From: Tritonibacter scottomollicae
GTDB lineage: Bacteria; Pseudomonadota; Alphaproteobacteria; Rhodobacterales; Rhodobacteraceae
Length of the DNA stretch: 64,000 bases
Assembly (NCBI RefSeq): GCF_003003215.1
Contig: NZ_PVUF01000002.1
Location: forward strand, 372,001-436,000
Direction of reading: 5' to 3'
Shown: piece after piece, positions 54,496-62,318 of the stretch
Layout: every line of letters starts with the position of its first letter
How positions within the stretch are numbered: position 1 is the first letter of the stretch
Notes under the pieces: generated by a model
Told to the model about the DNA's origin: nothing
The model's database searches: none
What the model saw: the letters and a program-made list of their open reading frames with translations, nothing else
Program-made: the position numbers and the translations under genes

Positions 54496-54521
54496 CGCGC
54501 CGGGAGAGGTCTCTCGGCGCG
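54496..54521 (+). other. Hairpin after the binding-protein gene
   Basis: CGCGCCGGGAGAG pairs with CTCTC-GGCGCG around a GT loop. No T run follows. Such hairpins after binding-protein genes in ABC operons often protect the upstream message or partly stop transcription, giving more binding protein than permease. Confidence 0.5.
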
Positions 54522-54606
54522 GCTTCAATAACTCACATGATGTGGCGCAGGGCCGCCGCATCGGTTCCGTCCCAAACGGACACTGGCGAAAGGGATAGCT
54601 TTCGAG

Positions 54607-55443
54607 ATGCTGGACGCGGCGAACACCACAGATGTGCAGGCGGAGACGCTGCTCGAGGTCAATAATATCGAGGTGATCTACAACCACGTGATCCTCGTGC
54701 TGAAAGGCGTGAGTCTGAACGTGCCCAAGGGCGGGATCACCGCGCTTCTGGGGGGCAACGGGGCTGGCAAGACCACGACCCTGAAAGCAATTTCCAGCCT
54801 GCTGCATTCCGAACGCGGCGAGGTCACCAAGGGTTCGGTGCGCTATCGCGGCAAGGACGTGCATGCGCAGGATCCGGCGGATCTGGTGCGCAAGGGGGTG
54901 ATCCAGGTGATGGAGGGCCGCCATTGTTTTGAACACCTGACGGTCGAGGAAAACCTGCTGACCGGCGCCTATACGCGCGGCGATGGCAGTGCCAAAATTC
55001 AAGACGATCTGGAGATGGTCTATACTTATTTCCCCCGGCTGAAGGAGCGCCGCAAAAGTCAGGCAGGCTACACCTCCGGCGGGGAGCAACAGATGGTCGC
55101 TATGGGGCGCGCCTTGATGAGCCGCCCGGAGACGATCCTGCTTGATGAGCCATCAATGGGCCTGGCGCCGCAGCTTGTGGAGCAGATCTTTCAGATCGTG
55201 AAGTCGATCAACGAGAACGAAGGCGTGACCTTCCTGCTGGCTGAGCAGAACACCAACGTGGCGCTGCGTTATGCCCACTATGGCTACATTCTGGAATCCG
55301 GCCGGGTGGTAATGGACGGCCCGGCGGCGGAGCTGCGCGAGAACCCGGATGTGAAGGAATTCTACCTCGGGATGTCCGAAGAAGGCCGCAAGAGTTTCCG
55401 TGACGTGCGGTCCTACCGCCGTCGCAAGAGGTGGCTGAGCTGA
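54607..55443 (+). CDS. livF: LivF-type ABC transporter ATPase
   Basis: A 278-residue ABC ATPase of the HAAT group. Walker A is GGNGAGKTT, the signature is YTSGGEQQMVAMGRALMSRP, Walker B is ILLDEPSMGL, and the H-loop region is LLAEQNTNVAL. The C-terminus GPAAELRENPDVKEFYLG is typical of LivF. It starts after a 121-base gap containing a hairpin and precedes the PaaK-like ligase by 17 bases. Confidence 0.93.
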   Translation: MLDAANTTDVQAETLLEVNNIEVIYNHVILVLKGVSLNVPKGGITALLGGNGAGKTTTLKAISSLLHSERGEVTKGSVRYRGKDVHAQDPADLVRKGVIQVMEGRHCFEHLTVEENLLTGAYTRGDGSAKIQDDLEMVYTYFPRLKERRKSQAGYTSGGEQQMVAMGRALMSRPETILLDEPSMGLAPQLVEQIFQIVKSINENEGVTFLLAEQNTNVALRYAHYGYILESGRVVMDGPAAELRENPDVKEFYLGMSEEGRKSFRDVRSYRRRKRWLS

Positions 55444-55460
55444 GGCGGGGAGAGATGACC

Positions 55461-56678
55461 ATGACTTATTTTGATGCATTGGAAACCCGCAGCGCAGATG
55501 AGCGGGCCGCAGATCTGGCCAAACTTTTGCCAGAGCAGATCGCCCGCGCAAAATCGGCGCCCGGCTTTGCCGCCCTGCTGAGCGATGTGGACCCGGCGCA
55601 GATCACGACAGTTGCGGATCTTGCGCGCTTGCCCGTTCTGCGCAAGGCGGAGCTGAGCGCGGCGCAGGCGGCGCATCCACCCTTTGGTGGTTTCACCGTG
55701 AAACCGGCGCATGGCTTTGCCCATATCTTTCAGTCACCGGGGCCGATCTATGAACCCGGTGGGGTGGACCACGACTGGTGGCGCATGGGGCGGTTTCTGC
55801 ATGCCGCGGGCGTGGGTCCCGGGGATGTGGTGCAGAACTGCTTTGGATATCACCTGACGCCTGCCGGGATGATCTTTGAGAACGGTGCCCGCACGGTGGG
55901 GGCTGCAGTTCTGCCTGCTGGTACGGGCCAGACCGAATTGCAGGTCACGGCTGCGCGCGATGTGGGCGCGACCACCTATGCCGGCACGCCGGATTACCTG
56001 AAGGTGATCCTCGACAAGGCGGAGGCTATGGGGGTGACACTGGGGTTCAAGAAAGCTGCGGTTGGTGGCGGCGCCCTGTTCCCCAGCTTGCGTCAGGATT
56101 ACGCGGATCGCGGCATTGCGTGTCTGCAGTGCTATGCCACCGCAGATTTGGGCAATATCGCCTATGAGAGCGCCGCGATGGAGGGGATGATTGTCGACGA
56201 ACAGGTCATCGTTGAGATCGTCACGCCCGGCACCGGCACCCCGGTTGCACCGGGTGAAGTCGGCGAGGTGGTGGTGACCACGCTCAACCGCGATTACCCG
56301 CTGATCCGCTTTGCCACCGGCGACCTGAGCGCGGTGATGCCCGGTGAGAGCCCCTGTGGCCGCACGAACCTGCGTATCAAGGGCTGGATGGGGCGCGCCG
56401 ATCAGACCACCAAGATCAAGGGCATGTTCGTACGCCCCGAGCAGGTGGCAGCGCTGGTTGAAAAACATGACGAGATCGTCAAGGCGCGCGTCGTGGCCTC
56501 CCGCGAGGGCGAGATGGATGTGATGACCGTCCAGATCGAGGCCGAAGGCGGCGACGAGATCAGCTTTGCCCGCTCGGTTATTGATGTGCTGAAGATGAAG
56601 GGCGCCGTGGATGTGGTTGCCCCGGGGAGCCTGCCCAAGGATGGCCTCGTGATCGAGGATCAGCGCAGCTACGACTGA
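55461..56678 (+). CDS. PaaK-like phenylacetate-CoA ligase family protein
   Basis: A 405-residue member of the phenylacetate-CoA ligase branch of adenylate-forming enzymes. Visible features are FGGFTVKPAHGFAHIFQSPG, CYATADLGNIAYES, VVTTLNRDYPLIRFATGDLSAV and the hinge GWMGRADQTTKIKGMFVRPEQV. Related enzymes activate aromatic acids. Of two nearby ATGs, 55461 is preferred, eight bases after GGGGAG (55455 is too close). It ends the ligase/ABC operon and is followed by a terminator. Its presence next to a separate long-chain-type ligase suggests two related substrates or a substrate and a product. Confidence 0.87.
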   Translation: MTYFDALETRSADERAADLAKLLPEQIARAKSAPGFAALLSDVDPAQITTVADLARLPVLRKAELSAAQAAHPPFGGFTVKPAHGFAHIFQSPGPIYEPGGVDHDWWRMGRFLHAAGVGPGDVVQNCFGYHLTPAGMIFENGARTVGAAVLPAGTGQTELQVTAARDVGATTYAGTPDYLKVILDKAEAMGVTLGFKKAAVGGGALFPSLRQDYADRGIACLQCYATADLGNIAYESAAMEGMIVDEQVIVEIVTPGTGTPVAPGEVGEVVVTTLNRDYPLIRFATGDLSAVMPGESPCGRTNLRIKGWMGRADQTTKIKGMFVRPEQVAALVEKHDEIVKARVVASREGEMDVMTVQIEAEGGDEISFARSVIDVLKMKGAVDVVAPGSLPKDGLVIEDQRSYD

Positions 56679-56707
56679 TCTGAAGCCTCTTGCTGGACCC
56701 GACAGTG

Positions 56708-56742
56708 CCGCCGCTGCCGACATGCCGTCGCAGCGGCGGTTT
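56708..56742 (+). terminator. Terminator of the ligase/ABC operon
   Basis: A perfect 10-bp stem CCGCCGCTGC (56708-56717) with GCAGCGGCGG (56730-56739), then TTTCG. It lies 30 bases after the PaaK-like stop. Confidence 0.72.
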
Positions 56743-56804
56743 CGCGCTGGAATTTCCGACAGAAATGCTTGAAACAGGTGCGACTCTGTTCAAAGGCAGG
56801 ATGA

Positions 56805-58484
56805 ATGACGCAAGCAAGCCAGACACAGGCGCCAGTAGCCCACCGCCAAAGCGCCGCCCGGAGCAGGGGCACACGCGGCTTTGCACTGCTGGCCTGGATC
56901 GTCGCGCTGTCCTGCCTGCTGCCGATGGTGGCGGTTGGTATCGCGGCGCTGACGGGCGGGGTGGAGACGATCTCGCATCTCGCGGATACTGTGCTGCCCC
57001 GCTATGCGCGTACCACGATCTATCTGGTGCTGCTGGTGTCGTTGGGCACATTTTCCATCGGCGTGGGGGCGGCCTGGCTGGTCACCATGACCCGGTTTCC
57101 CGGCGTGCGGTTCTTCGAGGTGGCGTTGGTGCTGCCGCTGGCGTTTCCGGCCTATGTTCTGGCCTATGCCTATACATTTCTGCTCGACCATCCGGGGATC
57201 GTGCAGTCGACCCTGCGGGATGTGACAGGCTGGGGGCCGCGCGACTACTGGTTCCCGGAAATCCGGTCTCTTGGCGGTGCGGCGCTGATGCTGGTGCTGG
57301 TGCTTTACCCATATGTCTACCTGCTGGCGCGAGCCGCCTTCCTGCAGCAAAGCTCCAGCGCGTTTCTTGCGGCGCGGGCGTTGGGGGATAGCTCCTGGCG
57401 CGCGTTTTGGCGTGTCAGCCTGCCGATGGCGCGGCCTGCAGTGGCCTCGGGCGTGTTGCTGGCGGTTATGGAGACCATCGCGGATTACGGCACAGTGGCC
57501 TATTTCGGGGTGCAGACCTTTGCCACGGGCATCTACACCAGCTGGTTTTCGCTGGGAGATCGTGGGGGAGCTGCGCAACTTGCCCTCTGTCTGTTGGGGT
57601 TTGCATTGATGCTCGCGGTGGCTGAGCGTGTCAGCCGCGGCAAGGCGCGCTACCACCACGCCGGAAAACAACAAGCCGCACTGCCCCCGGCGACACTGAG
57701 CGGCGGCAATGTGATTGCGGCTTGGGTGCTTTGCGCACTGCCGGTGATCTTTGGGTTCCTGGTGCCGTTGGTGAGCCTGACGTTGATGGGGCTTGAGTCG
57801 GAACAGAACCTGCTGAGCAGCCGCTATATTGCCTTCATCAAGAACTCGCTGACGCTGGCGAGCATGGCGGCGCTTATAACGCTGCTGGCGGCGGTCAGCC
57901 TTGGATTTTACCAACGTCTCCGCCCGGGCAAGTTATCGAGCGCAGCGGCGAATTTTTCGCGCCTTGGCTATGCGGTGCCGGGCGGAGTGATCGCGGTGGG
58001 TTTGATGGTGCCATTTGCCGCGTTCGACAACGCGCTTGACGCCTGGATGCGCGCCAACTTCGGCATTCGGACAGGGCTGCTGGTCACCGGTTCGATCTGG
58101 CTTCTGGTGATGGCGTATGTTGTGCGCTTCATGGCGGCAGCGCTGGGGGCGTATGAAGGAGGGCAGGCAACGGTTCATGCCAATATGGACGCGGCTGCGC
58201 GTTCATTGGGGCAGAGCCCATTTGGCATGCTGCGCCGGGTGCATCTGCCGATCCTGACGCCAAGCCTGCTGACGGCGCTGCTGATCGTCTTTGTCGACGT
58301 CATGAAGGAGCTGCCTGCAACATTGATCATGCGGCCGTTCAATTTCGATACGCTGGCGGTGCAGGCGCACCGGCTGGCGGCGGATGAACGGCTCGAAGGG
58401 GCCGCTGTACCATCACTGGTGATCATGGCGGTGGGGTTGCTTCCGGTGATCCTGGTCTGTCGGCAAGTGCGACGCCGGACTTAA
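56805..58484 (+). CDS. Fe(III)-type ABC transporter permease (FbpB-like)
   Basis: A 559-residue fused permease with about twelve membrane segments in two homologous halves. Each half has a cytoplasmic EAA loop: AARALGDSSWRAFWRVSLPMARPAV and AARSLGQSPFGMLRRVHLPILTPSL. This matches the FbpB/AfuB permeases of ferric-ion ABC transporters. ATG at 56805 follows AAGGCAGG; an overlapping ATG at 56801 is out of frame. The ATPase is not in the window. The binding protein for the same system lies about 1.2 kb away on the other strand, with a COG0523 gene between. Confidence 0.88.
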   Translation: MTQASQTQAPVAHRQSAARSRGTRGFALLAWIVALSCLLPMVAVGIAALTGGVETISHLADTVLPRYARTTIYLVLLVSLGTFSIGVGAAWLVTMTRFPGVRFFEVALVLPLAFPAYVLAYAYTFLLDHPGIVQSTLRDVTGWGPRDYWFPEIRSLGGAALMLVLVLYPYVYLLARAAFLQQSSSAFLAARALGDSSWRAFWRVSLPMARPAVASGVLLAVMETIADYGTVAYFGVQTFATGIYTSWFSLGDRGGAAQLALCLLGFALMLAVAERVSRGKARYHHAGKQQAALPPATLSGGNVIAAWVLCALPVIFGFLVPLVSLTLMGLESEQNLLSSRYIAFIKNSLTLASMAALITLLAAVSLGFYQRLRPGKLSSAAANFSRLGYAVPGGVIAVGLMVPFAAFDNALDAWMRANFGIRTGLLVTGSIWLLVMAYVVRFMAAALGAYEGGQATVHANMDAAARSLGQSPFGMLRRVHLPILTPSLLTALLIVFVDVMKELPATLIMRPFNFDTLAVQAHRLAADERLEGAAVPSLVIMAVGLLPVILVCRQVRRRT

Positions 58485-58494
58485 GGCGCAGAGG

Positions 58495-59358
58495 TTAGGA
58501 GCCGCTCCACCAGGCCTCTATCTCGGCGTGGCTCACGCGTTGCTCCGGGCCAAGGGCAACCAGAAGCGTTTCATCTGCATCACAGCGGCGTGCCTCAACA
58601 TGACGACCGACAATATGCAACTCATAGGCACCACCTGAGGTCAGCACGAAGCCTTTCATCCGGTAGAGCCCCTCTGGCCGGTCGGCCAGTTTGTCACCCA
58701 ATGCCCGACGGTCCATGACCGTTTTGCTGCGATGTTGCCAGCTGACGTATCCGGGGTGCGGCGCAGGGGTCGTGCCGCGCGGGAGCGGCACTATATCGAA
58801 TAGCATGCGAGACAACTCCATATCGGCGATCCGCGTTGGAGTTCGAGCACCCACCTGACGGAGCTGATCGAGCAATTCTGTTTCGGGCGTGCTGTCGAGT
58901 TTGCTGAGAAGAACCAGATCTGCCGCGCAGATTTGCTGCGCCACCTGAGGTTTCAGCAGTGGATCATCCATCAAGGTGGAAAAGCTGGAACCATCCACCA
59001 CGGTGACAATACCTGCATAGCTAAGGCGGCTGTCGTTGAGCAATGCATTGGCGATCGCAACTGGCTCGGCGACACCACTGGCTTCGATCAGGATATGATC
59101 AGGCTGTGTCCCGCGGGTCAGGATCTCATTGACGCTCAAGGCTAGGTCATCACCAAGCGAGCAACACACGCAGCCGTTGGTCAACGCAATCCTGTCGACA
59201 TCCGCATCTGCAATAAGCGAGGCATCGATATTGATGCTGCCGAAGTCATTGACCAAAACGGCCAGACGCAAGCCGTGATCCTCGCCAAGCAGCGCGTTGA
59301 TCAGAGTTGTCTTACCCGCGCCGAGATATCCACTGATGATCGTAGCTGGCGTGCGCAT
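58495..59358 (-). CDS. COG0523 (CobW/P47K) GTPase
   Basis: A 287-residue G3E GTPase with Walker A GYLGAGKTT (residues 10-18), a CxCC metal motif in NGCVCCSLGDD (C63, C65, C66), EASGVAEP and SKLD (guanine recognition). It is shorter than ZigA, as the C-terminal domain is reduced. It converges on the ABC permease with an 11-base gap and lies in an iron-transport neighbourhood, so an iron or other metal-handling role is possible. No Zur-like site was seen upstream. Confidence 0.85.
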   Translation of the reverse strand: MRTPATIISGYLGAGKTTLINALLGEDHGLRLAVLVNDFGSINIDASLIADADVDRIALTNGCVCCSLGDDLALSVNEILTRGTQPDHILIEASGVAEPVAIANALLNDSRLSYAGIVTVVDGSSFSTLMDDPLLKPQVAQQICAADLVLLSKLDSTPETELLDQLRQVGARTPTRIADMELSRMLFDIVPLPRGTTPAPHPGYVSWQHRSKTVMDRRALGDKLADRPEGLYRMKGFVLTSGGAYELHIVGRHVEARRCDADETLLVALGPEQRVSHAEIEAWWSGS

Positions 59359-59712
59359 CAGGACATGCCCCTGCGCATCAAGTGCATCGCAATCGGCATG
59401 TCAACCGAGCTCCCCGCTTTATGAATTTGCAATCTCTATGTCTTGCTTGGCGCGACTCTATAGGTTCTGAAGACGGCTTGGTCCAGACAAAGATTCGGCA
59501 GAAGCTGGGAGCAAATCACCTGTTTCGAGCTTGCTCCCTGATTTCACATCAGAAAAATTGTATGAAAATTCAAATTTCTGGTGCTTGGCTTCAGTTCTCT
59601 GCATTTGTTCACGCGCTGCAGATTGGGAATCCCGCTCCCGATTCTTACAAAGCGGATGCAAAAAAGGGCGCAGCCGAAACTGCGCCCTCTCTCTTGAATA
59701 CGCTAGAGCTGC
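59359..59712. other. Intergenic region with no gene found, 354 bases
   Basis: The stretch between the COG0523 gene start and the ferric-binding-protein stop is relatively AT-rich around 59500-59650. Apart from the terminator at its right end (59659-59688), only short unsupported frames and weak inverted repeats (for example around 59550-59582) are visible. It probably contains the COG0523 promoter. Confidence 0.6.
59659..59688 (-). terminator. Rho-independent terminator after the Fe(III)-binding-protein gene
   Basis: Stem GGGCGCAG (59666-59673) with CTGCGCCC (59680-59687). On the minus strand it is followed by TTTTTT. It lies 25 bases past the stop. Confidence 0.88.
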
Positions 59713-60723
59713 TTATTCCCAGCCAACCTCATTGAAGATCTTCTGCGCGGTCGGAAGGTTCAGAGCAACTTTGGACAGTTCGACATCGTCGGCGACAAAT
59801 TCACCCAGCTTTGCCACGCTTTCAGACTTTTCGACCGAAGGAACGGCAGGGAACTCGTCGTTGCCACCGGAGAAATACTGTTGCGCCTGATCGGATGCGA
59901 GATACTCAAGAAACTTGACCGCGTTGTCACGGTTCGGTGCATGGGCCGCAACGCCGCCACCGGACAGGTTCATATGCGCACCTTCCGCGTCCTGAGACGG
60001 GAAAACCCACGCAATCTTGTCGATGTCGGCTGAGAGGCCTTTGACATCCTTCCGCAGCGCGCGGGCAAAGTAATAGGAGTTGGCAACCGAGACATCACAT
60101 TCGCCGGAGATGATTCCGCGCAGCTGATCGGTGTCGCCACCCTGCGGCGCGCGCGCAAAGTTCTCCACCATGCCAGCGGCCCATTCACGTGCCTTTTCCT
60201 CACCGTGGTTTTCGATGATCGCAGAGAGTAGCGTCTGGGCATAGACGTTGCTGGAGGACCGGTGGCAGACCATGCCTTTGTACTCGGGCTTGATCAGATC
60301 CATGTAGGTCGCCGGCGGGTTGTCCACGTCGGCCTTGTCGTAGAACACGATGCGGGCGCGCTGTGAAAAGCCGAACCACTGGTTGTCGGCGTCCTGCAGG
60401 TTGGACGGGATCCGGTCTTCGAGAACGCTGCTGTCGATCGATTGAAGAACCCCTGCGTCCTTCGCGCGCGCCAGACGGGAGGTATCCACTGTCAGCAGGA
60501 TGTCCGCCGGAGAGTTTGCACCCTCGGCCTGCATCCGGGCGATCAGCTCATCAGCCTTGCCTTCGATGCGGTTGATGGTGATGCCGGTGGCCTCTTCGAA
60601 GTCGGAGTAGAGGCGTTCATCGGTGTCGTAGTGGCGAGAGGAGTACAGGTTTACTACTCCGTCAGCGACGGCAGTGGTCGCAAGACTCGCGGCGATTACA
60701 GTTGCAAAAACGTTGATTTTCAT
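59713..60723 (-). CDS. Fe(III) ABC transporter substrate-binding protein (FbpA/FutA-like)
   Basis: A 336-residue periplasmic protein. The signal peptide MKINVFATVIAASLATTAVA ends at residue 20. The mature protein matches the ferric-ion-binding group: VVNLYSSRHYDTDERLYSDFEEATGI at the start, ADILLTVDTSRLARAKDAGVLQ and the Tyr-Tyr pair in VANSYYFARAL that coordinates Fe(III) in FbpA/FutA. ATG at 60723 follows GAGGGGTG. It probably works with the permease at 56805-58484. A TAGT-N5-ACTA palindrome upstream may be an iron-responsive operator. Confidence 0.92.
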   Translation of the reverse strand: MKINVFATVIAASLATTAVADGVVNLYSSRHYDTDERLYSDFEEATGITINRIEGKADELIARMQAEGANSPADILLTVDTSRLARAKDAGVLQSIDSSVLEDRIPSNLQDADNQWFGFSQRARIVFYDKADVDNPPATYMDLIKPEYKGMVCHRSSSNVYAQTLLSAIIENHGEEKAREWAAGMVENFARAPQGGDTDQLRGIISGECDVSVANSYYFARALRKDVKGLSADIDKIAWVFPSQDAEGAHMNLSGGGVAAHAPNRDNAVKFLEYLASDQAQQYFSGGNDEFPAVPSVEKSESVAKLGEFVADDVELSKVALNLPTAQKIFNEVGWE

Positions 60724-60791
60724 GAGCTTTTCACCCCTCTGAATGTCGCTTGTTCCTGGGTGGCACCTCCTCGCGCCAAACCCAAGTTGTT

Positions 60792-60804
60792 TAGTCAATT
60801 ACTA
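60792..60804 (-). promoter_or_regulatory. Palindrome upstream of the Fe(III)-binding-protein gene
   Basis: TAGTCAATTACTA has inverted TAGT/ACTA arms around a 5-base AT-rich centre, 69 bases before the start codon. The position fits an operator for an iron-responsive regulator, but I cannot assign RirA, Irr or IscR. Confidence 0.35.
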
Positions 60805-60952
60805 CACTGCGCGCGAAATGTAAGGGGTAACTGATTAATTCTGTCAGAAAATTCTACGGTCGCGAAGGTCATGCCTCACGATTGAATGACGCCCCCTGGC
60901 CAGGCGGCGTGTCAGACAACTTCTGTGGGAGATACTGGGGGCACAAAAACAA

Positions 60953-60978
60953 AAAACCGCATCCGAAGATGCGGTTTT
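60953..60978. terminator. Terminator after rpmJ
   Basis: Perfect 11-bp arms AAAACCGCATC (60953-60963) and GATGCGGTTTT (60968-60978) with a CGAA loop, reading as a terminator on the minus strand for rpmJ. The flanks permit both directions. Confidence 0.88.
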
Positions 60979-61012
60979 CCGGAGCCCCGTGAGAGGCGTC
61001 ATATGCTGTATG

Positions 61013-61138
61013 TCAGCCCTGACGAGCTTTGAACCGACGCTGGGTCTTGTTGATCACGTAGACGCGACCTTTGCGACGCACAACCCGGCAATCACGGTGC
61101 CGGTTCTTCAGCGAACGGAGCGAGTTCTTGACCTTCAT
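61013..61138 (-). CDS. rpmJ: 50S ribosomal protein L36
   Basis: A 41-residue bL36 read directly from the sequence: it starts [20 protein letters not shown] and continues with [21 protein letters not shown]. It is the longer YkgO-like form without the four zinc-binding cysteines, as only one Cys is present. AAGGAGAGAG lies six bases before the ATG. A tRNA-Val gene is upstream on the same strand and a terminator follows. Confidence 0.95.
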   Translation of the reverse strand: MKVKNSLRSLKNRHRDCRVVRRKGRVYVINKTQRRFKARQG

Positions 61139-61219
61139 GGTCTCTCTCCTTGTCTGCGGCGCGAACCAGCGCCTGGGTTAGCGGGCGTTCCGGCGCCTGA
61201 GCCCGAAACAATGAAATCA

Positions 61220-61294
61220 TGGTGGGCGGTACAAGGATCGAACTTGTGACCCCTTCGATGTCAACGAAGTGCTCTACCGCTGAGCTAACCGCCC
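61220..61294 (-). tRNA. tRNA-Val (anticodon GAC)
   Basis: The minus strand gives a complete cloverleaf. The acceptor pairs GGGCGGT with ACCGCCC, the D arm is GCTC...GAGC, and the anticodon arm is CTTCG-TTGACAT-CGAAG with anticodon GAC. The T arm is ACAAG-TTCGATC-CTTGT, and CCA is encoded at the 3' end (61222-61220). Length 75. Confidence 0.97.
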
Positions 61295-61450
61295 ATGATG
61301 CCAACAACAAAACAATTTGCTACGCCGTTTGGCGCATCGCTTCGCGTCAGTGAAAAGGCGTATAAAAGGAGTCGATTGTGGGCGCAAGAGCTTTTGCCAC
61401 AGAAATATAAACTCTATGCTGTGACTCTCAGGCGGGAAAGTGGAGCTGGC

Positions 61451-62311
61451 ATGTCACGTCAGGCATATTCGGTTGAAATGCCACAGATGTGGCAGTCCCC
61501 GGTGGTGATCGCATCGCCGCATAGCGGCTCGAACTATCTGAAAACCTTTGTTTCTCAGTCGGTTCTCGACGCAAAACGCTTGCGCAGCAGCGAGGATGCA
61601 TTTGTCGACCAGCTGTTCGCTGTCGCGCCTGAGTTCGGGATGCCCATGCTGACGGCGCAGATGCCGCGGGCATTTGTCGATCTGAACCGTTCGTCCGGTG
61701 AATTGGATCCTGCCCTGATCGAAGGGGTGCGGCGGCGCGGACAAAATCCCCGCGTGGCCTCCGGACTGGGTGTGATTCCCCGAGTCGTTTCCAACGGGCG
61801 TTCCATCTATCGCGGCAAGATCAGCATGGCCGAGGCGCAGGCGCGAATCGATCAGTACTGGACGCCCTATCACGCGGCTCTGCAGCAGTTGCTTGATGCC
61901 TCTCATGCGCGGTTCGGCGAAACCATTCTGGTTGATTGCCATTCAATGCCGCATGAGGCGGTCGAAGGCGTGTCGCCGAAACGAGCATTGCGACCGGAAA
62001 TCGTTTTGGGGGATCGGTTCGGTGCGGCCGCTGACGGCTGGATCGTGGATTTGATCGAAGCGGCCTTTGCGGAGGCAGGGTTCCGTGTGGCGCGAAACGC
62101 GCCGTTTGCAGGGGCCTATATCACCCAGACCTATGGGCGACCGGCGCGGCGGCAGCATGCCATTCAGGTCGAGATTGATCGCTCTCTCTATATGGACGAG
62201 ACCGACATCACGCCAAATGCGCAATTTGCAACTGTAAAAGCACAGCTCACACGTGCGCTCAGTCGTGTTGCGACCCTCGGCTCTGACAGAAAGCCGATGG
62301 CTGCAGAATAA
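61451..62311 (+). CDS. N-formylglutamate amidohydrolase family protein
   Basis: A 286-residue enzyme of the FGase family, which hydrolyses N-formylglutamate (the last step of one histidine degradation route) or related N-acyl compounds. The metal-binding stretches are VVIASPHSGSNY and ILVDCHSMPHEA, and the family motif VDLNRSSGELDP is also present. The ATG at 61451 has GTGGAG upstream; the open frame back to 61295 would overlap the tRNA promoter region. No hut genes are nearby, so the physiological substrate is uncertain. Confidence 0.88.
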   Translation: MSRQAYSVEMPQMWQSPVVIASPHSGSNYLKTFVSQSVLDAKRLRSSEDAFVDQLFAVAPEFGMPMLTAQMPRAFVDLNRSSGELDPALIEGVRRRGQNPRVASGLGVIPRVVSNGRSIYRGKISMAEAQARIDQYWTPYHAALQQLLDASHARFGETILVDCHSMPHEAVEGVSPKRALRPEIVLGDRFGAAADGWIVDLIEAAFAEAGFRVARNAPFAGAYITQTYGRPARRQHAIQVEIDRSLYMDETDITPNAQFATVKAQLTRALSRVATLGSDRKPMAAE

Positions 62312-62318
62312 ACCTAAC

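Noticed and set aside
60889-60910. Inverted repeat ACGCC-CCTGG/CCAGG-GGCGT between the Fe(III)-binding-protein promoter and rpmJ
   Set aside because: One mismatch, no T run and no clear gene relation. A real terminator lies nearby at 60953-60978.
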